Assembly: GCF_946886895.1 (NCBI RefSeq)
Contig: NZ_CAMPJO010000021.1
Coordinates: 1 to 47,601, forward strand
Direction: 5' to 3'
Length of the DNA stretch: 47,601 nt
DNA from: an uncultured Marinobacter sp.
Lineage (GTDB): Bacteria > Pseudomonadota > Gammaproteobacteria > Pseudomonadales > Oleiphilaceae
Shown here: positions 10,785-19,800 of the stretch, one piece after another
Layout: each line of letters opens with the position of its first letter
Position numbering within the stretch: position 1 is the stretch's first letter
Made by a program: the position numbers and the translations under genes
The notes under the pieces: generated by a model
Seen by the model: only the letters and a program-made list of their open reading frames with translations
Told to the model about the DNA's origin: nothing
Databases searched by the model: none

Positions 10785-11375
10785 TTACAGGCCGGTTTCC
10801 CGGCCCCGGGCCAGGCGGATCAGGTTGCTGCGATGGCGCACCACAATCAGCAGCGCCAGCAGGCCGAACAGGGGCAGGGTGTCCGGTTCCAGGAAGGCAC
10901 TGATCACCGGGCCGCTGACAATGGCAACCAGGGAGGCGAGGGCGGAAATGCGCCAGCGCCAGATCACGCCAATCCACAGGCCGGCCATGATCACCGTGGT
11001 GGCCGGTGCCAGTGCAAGCCCGGCGCCGAGCGCGGTTGCGACGCCCTTGCCGCCGCGGAACCGGAAGAACACCGGGATCATGTGCCCGGTTACGGCGCAC
11101 AGCGCAACCACAGCCTGCACTATGATTGACAGCCCTGCAGCCTGGGCCAGCCACACCGGCAACCAGCCTTTGGCGCCGTCCAGGATCAGGGTGGCGATGG
11201 CCGGCAGCCAGCCACCGGTGCGGTAGACGTTGGTCGCGCCCGGGTTGCCGGAGCCCTGGGCTCTCGGGTCCGGCAGTTGCCAGAGCCGGCAGACCGGCAG
11301 CGCAAACAGTACCGAGCCGGCCAGATAGGCGGCAGCGCAAAGCAGGACGGTTGTTACCGGGTCACTCAAAGTCAT
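10785..11375 (-). CDS. plsY: Glycerol-3-phosphate acyltransferase PlsY
   Basis: A membrane enzyme that acylates glycerol-3-phosphate from acyl-phosphate, the first step of phospholipid synthesis. It has several hydrophobic segments and the PlsY motifs GSGNPGATNVYR (near residue 40) and FRFRGGKGVATALG (near 90). The open frame extends upstream to 11483, but ATG 11375 (MTLSDPVTTVLL) fits the family start and gives 196 residues. It diverges from folB across a ~140-base gap. Confidence 0.94.
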   Translation of the reverse strand: MTLSDPVTTVLLCAAAYLAGSVLFALPVCRLWQLPDPRAQGSGNPGATNVYRTGGWLPAIATLILDGAKGWLPVWLAQAAGLSIIVQAVVALCAVTGHMIPVFFRFRGGKGVATALGAGLALAPATTVIMAGLWIGVIWRWRISALASLVAIVSGPVISAFLEPDTLPLFGLLALLIVVRHRSNLIRLARGRETGL

Positions 11376-11516
11376 GCTGTCAGCTCGGAAGCGGAGACGG
11401 GTCAGGGTGATTTGTGCGAAAATGCCGGCCCTGAAAACGCAGGCCGACCATGTCACAGTATCCGCTGGCTGTGCGTTATTCAATCAGCAAAGAGTGGAAC
11501 ACTCCGGGGGCGCCCT

Positions 11517-11873
11517 TTGGCAGACAGTGTGCTTATTGAAGGCCTGGTCGTGGAAACCGTTGTCGGTGTCTACGACTGGGAGCGGAACGTCAGCCAGCGG
11601 CTGGTGGTGGATCTGGAGATGGCGTGGGATAACCAGATTCCGGGCGATTCAGACGATGTCCGCGATGCCCTGGACTACGCCGCGGTGAGCGAGCGGGTCA
11701 CCCGGTGCCTGCAGGCGCTTCAGCCCCGGTTGCTGGAGCATGGGGCCGAGGTGCTGGCCCGGGTGCTTCAGACGGAGTTTGGCGTGGCGTGGCTGCGGTT
11801 GACGGTTCGTAAGCCTGGGGCGGTTCCCTCGGCGCAATCGGTGGGTGTGAGCATCGAAAGGGGAGTGCGCTGA
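11517..11873 (+). CDS. folB: Dihydroneopterin aldolase FolB
   Basis: Converts dihydroneopterin to 6-hydroxymethyl-dihydropterin in folate synthesis. The motif DSVLIEGLVVETVVGVYDWE near the start and the length of 118 residues are typical. No ATG is available at the right place; TTG 11517, preceded by a G-rich stretch, gives the expected N-terminus, and GTG 11529 is a less likely alternative. The stop codon overlaps the ATG of the next gene (TGATG), so the two are coupled. Confidence 0.92.
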   Translation: MADSVLIEGLVVETVVGVYDWERNVSQRLVVDLEMAWDNQIPGDSDDVRDALDYAAVSERVTRCLQALQPRLLEHGAEVLARVLQTEFGVAWLRLTVRKPGAVPSAQSVGVSIERGVR

Positions 11874-12397
11874 TGGCTTGTCCGGTTTCGGTTTATGTGA
11901 GCATCGGCAGCAATGTTGATCGTCCCTTTTACGTGCGAGCGGCGCTGGACGCCCTGGCGGACTGGTTTGGCGATATCGTCATTTCACCGGTTTATGACAG
12001 TGAGGCGGTGGGGTTCGACGGCTCACCGTTTCTGAATCTGGTGGTGGGCATTGAGACCACGCTTTCAGTGGCTGAGCTGTCCCGACGCTTCAAGCAGTTG
12101 GAGGCAGAAAACGGTCGCCGGCGCGATGTCCCCAAATTCAGTGCCCGAACCCTGGATCTGGATATCCTGACCTACGGCGAGGCGGTGGGCTGCATCGACG
12201 GCGTTGAGCTGCCCCGGGGGGAGATCCTCAGGAATGCCTTTGTCCTGCGACCACTGGCGGATATCGCTCCCGACGAAACGCATCCGGTGTGTGGCAAAAC
12301 GTACCGTGAGCTTTGGCGTACTTATGACACCGGCCAGAAACTCTGGCCGGTGGATTTCAACTGGCGTGGCCGCCAGATTTCACGACCGGCGGACTGA
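11873..12397 (+). CDS. FolK-like protein (divergent HPPK paralogue)
   Basis: A 174-residue relative of 6-hydroxymethyl-dihydropterin pyrophosphokinase, coupled to folB. The N-terminal [12 protein letters not shown] and the Mg-binding [12 protein letters not shown] are kept. The canonical HWGPRTLDLD is changed ([10 protein letters not shown], losing the Trp) and the usual VPHREL is LPRGEI, losing the His. A canonical folK exists in the same window (15804-16295), so this may be a second enzyme with altered kinetics or a related function. Pseudomonas has a similar folB-linked copy. Its last 18 bases overlap the convergent pgi gene. Confidence 0.85.
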   Translation: MACPVSVYVSIGSNVDRPFYVRAALDALADWFGDIVISPVYDSEAVGFDGSPFLNLVVGIETTLSVAELSRRFKQLEAENGRRRDVPKFSARTLDLDILTYGEAVGCIDGVELPRGEILRNAFVLRPLADIAPDETHPVCGKTYRELWRTYDTGQKLWPVDFNWRGRQISRPAD

Positions 12398-14041
12398 GCG
12401 AAAACGGGCGATCAGGTGGTCGGTGGCACTGTCACTGGCGGCGTTACCGGCCCCTTCGCCCAGCAGGCGGGGCAATATGGTTTTGCCCAGCTGTTTGCCC
12501 AGCTCAACTCCCCACTGATCGAACGAGTCCACATCCCAGATCACCCCTTGCACGAAGGTCCGGTGCTCGTAAAGCGCAATCAGGGCGCCAACGGTTTCCG
12601 GGGTTACCTTGTCCATCAGCAGGGTGTTGCTGGGTTTGTTGCCCGGGATGACCTTATGGGGAGCCAGTCGGTCGATCTCGGCCTCGTTAAGGCCTTCCGC
12701 TGCCAGCTCAGCCTTCGCCTCCGCCAGGGACTTGCCCGCCATCATGGCCCGCGACTGGCTGAGGCAATTGGCAAACAGGTCGGCATGATGGGTGGCTACC
12801 GGATTGTGGGTCGTCAGCGGAATGATGAAGTCCGCCGGAATCAGCCGTGTACCCTGATGAATCAGCTGGTGATAGGCATGCTGGCCGTTGGCGCCGACGC
12901 CACCCCAGATCACCGGGCCGGTCTGGTAATCCAGAGCCTGTCCCGCCTGGTTGACCCGCTTGCCATTGCTTTCCATATCCAGTTGCTGGAGGTGGTCCGG
13001 CAAGCTGCGCAGGTAATGGTCGTAGGGCAGGATGGCGTGGGTTTCGGCACCCCAGAAATTGCTGTACCACACGCCGAGCAGGCCCATGATGACCGGCAGG
13101 TTGCTCTCCAGCGGCGCATCGCGGAAGTGCGTATCCAGGGCATGAGCCCCGGCCAGCAGCGCCCGGAAGTGGTCCATGCCAATGGTCAGGGCCACCGGCA
13201 GGCCAATGGCGGACCAGAGCGAATACCGGCCGCCGACCCAGTCCCACATGGGGAAGACGTTGTCCGGGTCGATGCCGAATTCCCGGGCCGCCGGTACGTT
13301 GGCGGTGACTGCCATGAAGTGGCTGGCCACGGCGCTTTCGTCGCCGCAGTGTTTGAGAAACCAGGCGCGCGCCACCTTACTGTTTTCCAGGGTTTCCTGG
13401 GTACGGAAGGACTTGGACTGAATCAGGAACAGGGTGGTTTCCGGATGGACCTGGCGCAGGGTCTCGCAGATCTCGGTGCCGTCGATGTTGGCGACGTAAT
13501 GGCAACGAAGACCGGGCTGCCAGTAGGGCTGCAACGCCTCTGCCACCAGCTTCGGGCCGAGGAAGGATCCGCCAATGCCAATGCTCACGACATCGGTGAA
13601 GGCCTTGCCGGTATAGCCCTTGCGGGTCTGGCCGAGCACGCTGGTCACAAAACGGTCCATGTGCTCAAGGGTGTGTTGCACCTCCGCTACCACATCCTGA
13701 CCATCCACCATGATCGAGTCGGTACCAGGGTTTCTCAACGCGGTATGCAGTGCCGGGCGGTCTTCGGTCACATTCACCCGCTCACCCCTGAGCAGAGCGT
13801 CGCGGCGCTCCTCGAGCTGGCGGGCGCGGGCCAGGGCGAGCAGCGCATCCAGCACGTCATCATCCAGTCGATTTCTGGAGAAATCGAGCGAGAGGCCCGC
13901 ACCTTCGATGAAATAACGCTGTGCCCGTTCCGGATCTGCGCTAAAAAGGGTGGTCATGGGCACCGGGCGCAACCGTTCCCGGTGCGCTTCCAGCGTCTGC
14001 CATTCCTGTGTCGATGTCAGGTGGGCCAGGGGTGCGGGCAT
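12380..14041 (-). CDS. pgi: Glucose-6-phosphate isomerase
   Basis: Interconverts glucose-6-phosphate and fructose-6-phosphate in the cytoplasm. Family signatures are present: [15 protein letters not shown] (phosphate binding), [26 protein letters not shown] and the catalytic-region [11 protein letters not shown] 14041 ([10 protein letters not shown]) is chosen over the longer frame to 14122 because AAGGA lies seven bases before it; this gives 553 residues, the usual length. It follows panC on the same strand, as in Pseudomonas. The 3' ends of pgi and the folK-like gene overlap by 18 bases. Confidence 0.97.
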   Translation of the reverse strand: MPAPLAHLTSTQEWQTLEAHRERLRPVPMTTLFSADPERAQRYFIEGAGLSLDFSRNRLDDDVLDALLALARARQLEERRDALLRGERVNVTEDRPALHTALRNPGTDSIMVDGQDVVAEVQHTLEHMDRFVTSVLGQTRKGYTGKAFTDVVSIGIGGSFLGPKLVAEALQPYWQPGLRCHYVANIDGTEICETLRQVHPETTLFLIQSKSFRTQETLENSKVARAWFLKHCGDESAVASHFMAVTANVPAAREFGIDPDNVFPMWDWVGGRYSLWSAIGLPVALTIGMDHFRALLAGAHALDTHFRDAPLESNLPVIMGLLGVWYSNFWGAETHAILPYDHYLRSLPDHLQQLDMESNGKRVNQAGQALDYQTGPVIWGGVGANGQHAYHQLIHQGTRLIPADFIIPLTTHNPVATHHADLFANCLSQSRAMMAGKSLAEAKAELAAEGLNEAEIDRLAPHKVIPGNKPSNTLLMDKVTPETVGALIALYEHRTFVQGVIWDVDSFDQWGVELGKQLGKTILPRLLGEGAGNAASDSATDHLIARFRSVRRS

Positions 14042-14096
14042 CAGAGCGTCCTTTTCTGTCGTGTAAGCGAGTCTGTGGTATGAGCGAGTCGCCGAA

Positions 14097-14945
14097 TCAG
14101 ATCGTGACCGAAACGTTGTCAATCAGCCGCGTTGTGCCCAGAAACGCGGCCACCAATAGCGTGAGGTCACGATCTCCGGCGCTCGCCGGTTTCAGGGTCT
14201 GGCTGTTCACGATGTTGAAGTAGTCGGTCCGAAGCCCGGCCTGATTCAGCAGATCTTCAGCTTCGCGCTCCAGCGCCGGGAAGTCTGTACGACCATCGGC
14301 GAGTTTGCCGGCGGTAACGGTCAGCGTCTGGTAAACCACCGGTGCGATCCTGCGTTCCTCCGCCGACAGATAGCCGTTGCGGGAGCTCTTGGCCAGGCCG
14401 TCGTCCTCGCGCACGGTGGGGGCACCGACCACATCGATCGGCATCATCAGATCCCGGACCATTTTGCGGATCACCGCCAACTGCTGGAAGTCTTTCTCAC
14501 CAAAGACCGCGAAGTCTGGTTGCACCATGTTAAACAGCATGGTGACCACCGTCGCAACTCCGTCAAAGTGCCCGAGGCGGCTGGCGCCACAGTGGCCATC
14601 GCTGACGTCGGGAACCACCACTCGGGTCTGTTGTGCCAGGCCTTCCGGGTAAATCTCCTGAACCGTGGGGGCGAACACCAGCGTATTGCCCGCCGCTTCC
14701 AGCATGTCCTGGTCGGCGGCCAGGGTACGAGGGTAGGTGTCCAGGTCTTCGTTGGCACCGAACTGCATCGGGTTGACGAAGATGCTGGTGACCACGATGT
14801 CTGCGGCTTCCGCAGCCTTGCGCACCAGTGACGCATGGCCCTCGTGCAGGTTGCCCATGGTGGGAACCAGACCAATGGTTTTGCCCTTGCGCCGGTAACC
14901 GTTGAGGAGGGTGCGCAGTTCTTTCAGGGAATGTATGGTTCTCAT
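14097..14945 (-). CDS. panC: Pantothenate synthetase PanC
   Basis: Joins pantoate and beta-alanine with ATP, giving vitamin B5. It is a class I tRNA-synthetase-fold enzyme: [16 protein letters not shown] is the HIGH-like motif near residue 30, with [12 protein letters not shown] and SSRNGYLS further on. ATG 14945 overlaps the panB stop as ATGA, which fixes the start and gives 282 residues; a longer open frame to 15197 merely overlaps panB. It is co-transcribed with panB. Confidence 0.97.
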   Translation of the reverse strand: MRTIHSLKELRTLLNGYRRKGKTIGLVPTMGNLHEGHASLVRKAAEAADIVVTSIFVNPMQFGANEDLDTYPRTLAADQDMLEAAGNTLVFAPTVQEIYPEGLAQQTRVVVPDVSDGHCGASRLGHFDGVATVVTMLFNMVQPDFAVFGEKDFQQLAVIRKMVRDLMMPIDVVGAPTVREDDGLAKSSRNGYLSAEERRIAPVVYQTLTVTAGKLADGRTDFPALEREAEDLLNQAGLRTDYFNIVNSQTLKPASAGDRDLTLLVAAFLGTTRLIDNVSVTI

Positions 14946-15736
14946 GCCTTGAACGTATGCTCCTCGGCGGGGAATGTGCGCTCGCGTACGGCGTTGGCGT
15001 AGGCTGCAATGGCGTCCTGTACAGACTCGGTGTCGGCCAGGAAGTTCTTGACGAACCGGGGCTTCCGGCCTGTGGTAATGCCCAGCATATCGTGCAGAAC
15101 CAGCACCTGGCCATCGGTATCGGAGCCCGCGCCAATGCCGATAACGGGCGCTTTCACGGCTTGGGCAATCCGCGCTGCCAGGGGCGCGGGTACGCACTCC
15201 AGCAGAATGACATCGGCACCGGCGGCTTCCAGCTCGCAGGCGTGTTCAATCATCATCTCGGCGGCCCTCTCGTCCCGGCCCTGCACCTTGTAGCCGCCAA
15301 ACTTGTTGACGAACTGGGGGGTCAGGCCCAGGTGGGCGCATACCGGAACACCACGCTCGCTGAGGGCGGCAATGGTGTCCCGCATCCAGTCTGTGCCTTC
15401 CAGCTTGACCATGTGGGCACCGGCCCGCATCAACTCTGCCGCGTTCTCGAGGGCGGCTTCAACCGTGCCGTAGGTCATGAAGGGCATGTCCGCCATGATC
15501 AGCGAGCCGCGATTGCCCTTGGCAACACAGCTGACGTGATAGACCATCTGGTCCATGGTAACCGGCAGGGTGCTGTCGTGCCCCTGGAGCACCATGCCCA
15601 GGGAGTCGCCGATCAGGATGACGTCAACGCCGGCCTCACTGACGACCTGTGCAAAGGTGGCATCATAGGCGGTCAGGGCAGAAAAGGCCTCGCCCTTTTG
15701 CTTGTATTCACGCAGGGTATTGATGGTAACAGCCAT
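14942..15736 (-). CDS. panB: 3-methyl-2-oxobutanoate hydroxymethyltransferase PanB
   Basis: Makes ketopantoate from 2-oxoisovalerate and methylene-tetrahydrofolate, linking this operon to the neighbouring folate gene folK. Motifs: [30 protein letters not shown] (Mg and substrate binding) and [14 protein letters not shown] 15736 ([10 protein letters not shown]) has AAGGA five bases before it and gives 264 residues, the normal length; the frame remains open to 15790. Four-base overlap with panC. Confidence 0.97.
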   Translation of the reverse strand: MAVTINTLREYKQKGEAFSALTAYDATFAQVVSEAGVDVILIGDSLGMVLQGHDSTLPVTMDQMVYHVSCVAKGNRGSLIMADMPFMTYGTVEAALENAAELMRAGAHMVKLEGTDWMRDTIAALSERGVPVCAHLGLTPQFVNKFGGYKVQGRDERAAEMMIEHACELEAAGADVILLECVPAPLAARIAQAVKAPVIGIGAGSDTDGQVLVLHDMLGITTGRKPRFVKNFLADTESVQDAIAAYANAVRERTFPAEEHTFKA

Positions 15737-15803
15737 AAAATCCTTGCCTTTTGGGTGGATGGGCCAAGACCTTGCCGGGTTCTCCGGCATTCAGGCATTA
15801 AGG

Positions 15804-16295
15804 TTAATCCGGGGGTGTCAGTCTGCGCAACCGGTTGTCCGGGCATTGTGCCCGTAACGAGGCTGCGGTGGTGCCGTCGGGCAGGGTAAGATCCGGCTTC
15901 AGGTCCAGTAGCGGTTGCAGGACAAAGTCCCGGTGGGCCAGCTCCCGGTGCGGTACGGTAAGGCGCTCGTCTTGGAGTGTCTGGTTGCCGTAAATCAGCA
16001 GGTCCAGGTCCAGTGTGCGTGGTCCCCAGTGCTGCAGGCGTTCGCGACCGTGGGCCTGTTCAATCGCCTGGAGGTGGTCAAGCAGGGCATGGGGCGCCAG
16101 TTCGGTGCTCAGCCAGACTGCACCATTGATAAAATCCGGTTGATCCGGTGGGCCGACCGGCCGACTGGCGTAAAAGGGTGACTGGCGGACAAGCTCTGTG
16201 CCAGGCAGCTTCGCGAGCTCCGAGACCGCCAGGGCGAGCTGGCCGGCCGGGTCGTCAAGATTGCTGCCGAGCCCGATGAAAGCGTCAATCTTCAT
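15804..16295 (-). CDS. folK: 6-hydroxymethyl-7,8-dihydropterin pyrophosphokinase FolK
   Basis: Catalyses pyrophosphoryl transfer from ATP in folate synthesis. This is the canonical copy: FIGLGSNLDDP at the start, HWGPRTLDLDLLIYG with the two Mg-binding Asp residues, and VPHRELAHRDFVL. Length 163 residues. Its ATG overlaps the pcnB stop (TAATG), so it is translated with pcnB. The order pcnB-folK-panB-panC is that of Pseudomonas. Confidence 0.96.
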   Translation of the reverse strand: MKIDAFIGLGSNLDDPAGQLALAVSELAKLPGTELVRQSPFYASRPVGPPDQPDFINGAVWLSTELAPHALLDHLQAIEQAHGRERLQHWGPRTLDLDLLIYGNQTLQDERLTVPHRELAHRDFVLQPLLDLKPDLTLPDGTTAASLRAQCPDNRLRRLTPPD

Positions 16296-17677
16296 TACGG
16301 CGCCGGGCGTTTCACCGGCTTGCGACGGCGGCGCTTTTTGGGCGCGTCGCTGCTCAGTTCCGACAGCATCCTCTCCTGCCCCCGCTCATCGGTGTTCTGG
16401 AATTCGGTCCACCACTGGCCCAGTCCGGGCTCGATTTCGCCGGTGGCCTCCCGGATAAGCAGAAAATCGTAAGCGGCACGAAAACGCGGGTGGCTCATGG
16501 TTGCGAACGCCCGTTTGCCCTGACGGCGGGGCAAACGCATCTGCAGTTCCCAGATTTCCTTCATGGGCCCGGAAAACCGCTTGGGAATGGAGGTTGCCTG
16601 TACCTGCTCCCCGATCACTTTGCCGATGGCGCTGTGTAAGGCCGGTTGGACCGGGTCACCGTTATCCTGCCGGCGATGCCACTCGGCCTGGAGGGCTGGC
16701 CAGAGCATGGCAGCGAAGAGGAAGTAGGGGGTGACGGACTTACCTTGGGCGATGCGGGCGTCGGTGTTGCGCAAGGCCTGGCGAATCAGCTCGTCGGGCT
16801 CACCGGCCTGAATCGCCCACGCGGTTTCCGGAAACAGCGGCCCCAGCAGGTTGTAGTGGATCAGCAAGTCGTAGGTGGCTTCCCCGTGACCGGCCGAGAA
16901 CAGTTTCAGGACCTCGTCGAACAGGCGGGCCGGCGGAATATGGGTCAGTAGCGGTGCCAGTGCCCGGATCGGTGCTTCGGTCTCCGGCTCGATATCAAAC
17001 CCGAGCTTGGCGGCAAAACGGATGGCCCGCAGCATCCGGACCGGGTCTTCGCGGTATCGGGTGTCCGGGTCGCCGATGAGCCGGAGCTGACGGTTGAGCA
17101 GATCTTCCATGCCGCCGGCGAAATCGATGACGGTAAAGTCCCGAATGCAGTAATACAGTGCATTAATGGTGAAGTCCCGCCGCAGGGCGTCTTCTTCCTG
17201 GTTACCGTATACGTTATCCCGCAGAAGAAGCCCGTGCTCGCTGGTTCTGCGATCATCATCCACGCCGTCATCGCCGGCATCGGCGGCGTTGCCCCGGAAG
17301 GTGGTTACCTCGATGACTTCACGGCCGAAGACGACATGCACAATGCGGAAGCGCCGGCCAATCAGGCGCGAGTTCCGGAACTGATCGTGCACCTGCTCAG
17401 GCGTTGCGTTGGTGGCAATGTCAAAATCCTTGGGTTTGCCACCGAGCAGGATGTCCCGCACGCTGCCACCGACCAGGTAGGCCTCGTAGCCGGCGTTATT
17501 CAGGCGGCTGAGCACCTTTTTGGCGGGCTCACTGATGACCGAGCGGGAGACATTGTGCTGGTCCCTGGGGATTTCCCGACGCTGATAGGTGCGGGTGCGC
17601 TTTTTTTCGTTACCGGCCATCATTGAGCGAAATTTATCGACCGATTGCTCGAAGATTGAGAAAATTGATTTAGGCAT
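16295..17677 (-). CDS. pcnB: Poly(A) polymerase I PcnB
   Basis: Adds A-tails to RNA 3' ends, which promotes decay. It belongs to the class II nucleotidyltransferases: LVGGSVRDILLGGKPKDFDI has the GGxxRD motif and the catalytic Asp pair, followed by RRFRIVHVVFG. A basic C-terminal tail (PKKRRRRKPVKRP) is typical of PcnB and separates it from the CCA-adding enzyme. 460 residues. GGA five bases before ATG 17677 supports the start. It lies downstream of the CrcZ-like RNA, exactly as in Pseudomonas. Confidence 0.95.
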   Translation of the reverse strand: MPKSIFSIFEQSVDKFRSMMAGNEKKRTRTYQRREIPRDQHNVSRSVISEPAKKVLSRLNNAGYEAYLVGGSVRDILLGGKPKDFDIATNATPEQVHDQFRNSRLIGRRFRIVHVVFGREVIEVTTFRGNAADAGDDGVDDDRRTSEHGLLLRDNVYGNQEEDALRRDFTINALYYCIRDFTVIDFAGGMEDLLNRQLRLIGDPDTRYREDPVRMLRAIRFAAKLGFDIEPETEAPIRALAPLLTHIPPARLFDEVLKLFSAGHGEATYDLLIHYNLLGPLFPETAWAIQAGEPDELIRQALRNTDARIAQGKSVTPYFLFAAMLWPALQAEWHRRQDNGDPVQPALHSAIGKVIGEQVQATSIPKRFSGPMKEIWELQMRLPRRQGKRAFATMSHPRFRAAYDFLLIREATGEIEPGLGQWWTEFQNTDERGQERMLSELSSDAPKKRRRRKPVKRPAP

Positions 17678-17808
17678 TGAAATCCGTGGTTGCGATGAGC
17701 AAAAACCGAGAGTTTAACGGTTTGAGCAGGATTTGCACACGTTTGCTTCGGATTGTCGCCGTATTCCGGGCGTGGGGGGGCGGTTGAAGTTCCGTTGACC
17801 AGATAATC

Positions 17809-17838
17809 AAAAGGCGGATTCGTTCTCACGAATCCGCC
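17809..17838 (-). terminator. Terminator of the CrcZ-like RNA
   Basis: GGCGGATTCGT (17813-17823) and ACGAATCCGCC (17828-17838) form a perfect 11-base stem with a TCTC loop (read on the plus strand). On the minus strand TTTT follows directly. The short T-run may let some transcription continue into pcnB. Confidence 0.85.
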
Positions 17839-18189
17839 CTGAAAGCGTTGACGATCTGCATTGTTTTTGTTGTTGCCGGGATTTTTTTTGGTTTTGTACC
17901 CCACTGTGCACCCCCAAAAATGGGGAGTCTCAGTAGCGCAAACGGAAAGCTTTGAACACATAGAGCAGTCAGAGACATCGGGCGAGTCTGTGATAAATGC
18001 AGTGCCGTCTGGAAGACGATTCTTCTCTACATCTACAACCCGCACATGCCATGGGACCACTAAAAAGCACAGTACCCAAAACACTCAGTTCGCTCACGTT
18101 CAGTTATTGTTTTTGTTGCCGAACGCTTTTCTGCAGCTTTTTGTTCTTGTTTTGACGCTGCGTTGCCACTCTTGTTCTTGTTGTTGTGC
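17809..18189 (-). ncRNA. crcZ: CrcZ-like small RNA (decoy of Hfq/Crc)
   Basis: This RNA of about 381 nt runs from a sigma-54 promoter (18201-18216) to a rho-independent terminator (17813-17838). The predicted start reads GCACAACAACAAG. It contains four perfect arrays of A-R-N triplets, the motif bound by the distal face of Hfq: 18168-18185 (six triplets), 18137-18151, 18103-18117 and 17860-17874 (five each). An A-rich stretch at 17880-17897 may add a fifth. Pseudomonas CrcZ has the same place (between cbrB and pcnB), similar length (about 400 nt), a CbrB/sigma-54-driven promoter and several CA-rich motifs; it sequesters Hfq-Crc and relieves catabolite repression. Function here is inferred by that analogy. 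Open frames crossing this region on both strands look accidental. Confidence 0.87.
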
Positions 18190-18200
18190 GCTTAATAGGG

Positions 18201-18216
18201 TGCAGGCCGTGTGCCA
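18201..18216 (-). promoter_or_regulatory. Sigma-54 promoter of the CrcZ-like RNA
   Basis: The minus strand reads TGGCACACGGCCTGCA. GG (-24) and GC (-12) are exactly 10 bases apart, as the sigma-54 consensus TGGCAC-N5-TTGCA requires, and TGGCAC is a perfect -24 element. The start is expected near 18189-18190. Confidence 0.88.
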
Positions 18217-18267
18217 GTTTTTTAAAAGTCTTTATTAACAGCAGTTTAGTAATTTCCTGGGCATAAG

Positions 18268-18349
18268 TGTTACTCCGTATTCGGCCGAAGTGTTACTGAG
18301 CTCCCGCTTCTTCGGGAAGGAGTGTTACCGAGAGGAACATGGGGTAACA
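18268..18349. promoter_or_regulatory. Upstream activator array, likely CbrB binding sites
   Basis: TGTTAC occurs at 18268-18273, 18291-18296 and 18323-18328, and its complement GTAACA at 18344-18349. The last two form a palindrome TGTTAC-N15-GTAACA. The array is about 80 to 160 bases upstream of the predicted start of the sRNA, the usual place for an enhancer of a sigma-54 activator. I recall TGTTAC/GTAACA half-sites for Pseudomonas CbrB, but this is not checked. Confidence 0.7.
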
Positions 18350-18395
18350 AGTGAGCCTTGGTTCACAGCTTGTGAGCGCCCGCCGGGCGGCAGAA

Positions 18396-19793
18396 CTAAT
18401 TGCCGGAGGATTTTTTTCTGGGGATGCCCAGGCGTTGACGGCGCTCCCACAGCGACTTTCTGCTGATGCCCAGTTTTTGTGCCAATTCGGTCTCGCTCAT
18501 TTTGTCCTGGTTCTCCAGAACGAAATGCTGAAAGTAATCTTCCAGCGACAAGTCGTTGGCGGAGTCGGCGTCGCGGGCCCGGGTCTGCTCGTTATTGCCC
18601 TCTACCAGGGTTTCCGGGATGTGCTCGTCGCCGCCTTCACTGTCAAGGTCCAGCAGTGAGGGCGTGATGACATCGCCATCACACAGGATGGTCGCCCGTT
18701 CGATGGCATTTTCCAGTTCCCGTACGTTGCCGGGCCAGCGGTGGCGTTCCAGGGCCCGCATGGCCTCCGGGCTGAGATTGAGGCCCGGTTTGCCCATCTT
18801 TTCGCCCTGCCGTTTGATGAAGCGGCGGGCGAGGCCGAGGATGTCGCTCTGGCGCTCGCGTAAGGGTGGAATCCGGATCTGCATCACGTTCAGCCGATAA
18901 TACAGATCCTCCCGGAACTCGCCGGAACGGGTCATGGCTTTCAGGTTCCGGTGGGTGGCGGCGATCATGCGAACGTTCACACTCAGACTCTGGGTTGAGC
19001 CGACTCGCCGGATTTCACTCTCCTGAAGCACGCGCAGCAGGCGGGCCTGGGCCTCCGCCGGCAGCTCACCGATTTCGTCAAGAAACAGGCTGCCACCATC
19101 GGCGGCTTCGATCAGACCGGTTCGTGCCGAGACCGCGCCTGTAAAAGCGCCTTTTTCATGGCCGAACAGCTCCGATTCGATCAGGCTTTCGGGGATGGCG
19201 GCGCAGTTCACCGAAATCAGAGGCTTGGAGGCCCTGGGGCTCAGCAGGTGCAGGGCGCGGGCGGCCAGCTCCTTACCAGTGCCGGATTCGCCCTGGATCA
19301 GGACGGTGGTTTCGGTTGGCGCGACTTTGCGAATCAGCGTAAACACCCGTTCCATGGGCTCACAGCTGCCATACATGATATTGGCGGGGTCGCTGCTTTC
19401 CGGTGCCGTCGGCGTGTTACCCGATTCCTCTGTCGGGTAGCGGGGCTTGCGGGCCAGAATGTTTTCAACCGCTGCGAGCATTTCATCGTGATCGAATGGC
19501 TTGGCAATGTACTCCACTGCCCCCATTTTCATGGAGTCCACGGCGGACCGGAGGCTGGCGTAGCTGGTCATGATCAGCACCGGGGTGTTGGGCGCCCGGT
19601 TGATGAGCTCGGTGCCCGCGGCTCCGGGCAGGCGCAGATCGGAAATGATCAGATCGAACTGATCCGGCTCGTGGTTTTGTTCCGCTTCCTCCACGGAGCC
19701 GACGTCGGCCACGTCGTAGCCGGCGTGTTGCAGCAGCTTGCGCACTGCCGAGCGAATAATGTCTTCATCTTCCACGATCAGAATGCGAGGCAT
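18396..19793 (-). CDS. cbrB: Sigma-54-dependent response regulator CbrB
   Basis: An NtrC-family activator of 465 residues. The receiver domain (1-120) has the phosphoacceptor D52 in LIISDLRLPG. The AAA+ domain has Walker A GESGTGKE near 168, the sigma-54-contacting GAFTGA near 213 and Walker B SLFLDEIGELP near 237. The C-terminal Fis-type HTH (ETELAQKLGISRKSLWERR) binds enhancers. It lies seven bases after the kinase gene cbrA and directly upstream of a sigma-54-driven sRNA, so its main target is probably next door. In Pseudomonas CbrAB controls carbon/nitrogen balance and amino-acid and histidine use. Confidence 0.94.
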   Translation of the reverse strand: MPRILIVEDEDIIRSAVRKLLQHAGYDVADVGSVEEAEQNHEPDQFDLIISDLRLPGAAGTELINRAPNTPVLIMTSYASLRSAVDSMKMGAVEYIAKPFDHDEMLAAVENILARKPRYPTEESGNTPTAPESSDPANIMYGSCEPMERVFTLIRKVAPTETTVLIQGESGTGKELAARALHLLSPRASKPLISVNCAAIPESLIESELFGHEKGAFTGAVSARTGLIEAADGGSLFLDEIGELPAEAQARLLRVLQESEIRRVGSTQSLSVNVRMIAATHRNLKAMTRSGEFREDLYYRLNVMQIRIPPLRERQSDILGLARRFIKRQGEKMGKPGLNLSPEAMRALERHRWPGNVRELENAIERATILCDGDVITPSLLDLDSEGGDEHIPETLVEGNNEQTRARDADSANDLSLEDYFQHFVLENQDKMSETELAQKLGISRKSLWERRQRLGIPRKKSSGN

Positions 19794-19800
19794 ATCGGTT

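Noticed and set aside
12416..14083. Long open frame (555 codons) antisense to pgi
   Set aside because: Shadow of pgi; no family likeness and no independent start signal.
17620..18084. Open frame of ~154 codons on the minus strand, overlapping the 5' end of pcnB
   Set aside because: It lies across the CrcZ-like RNA and its terminator hairpin, has no ribosome site, and its sequence reflects the A-rich triplet arrays and hairpin rather than a protein family.
17861..18238. Open frame of ~125 codons on the plus strand
   Set aside because: It is antisense to the sRNA and its promoter. Its Leu/Phe-rich runs come from the complement of the CA-rich motifs.
18266..18349. AGTGTTAC repeats as the end of an IS21-like insertion sequence
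   Set aside because: No transposase trace is near. The spacing relative to a sigma-54 promoter and the neighbouring cbrB gene fit activator sites better.
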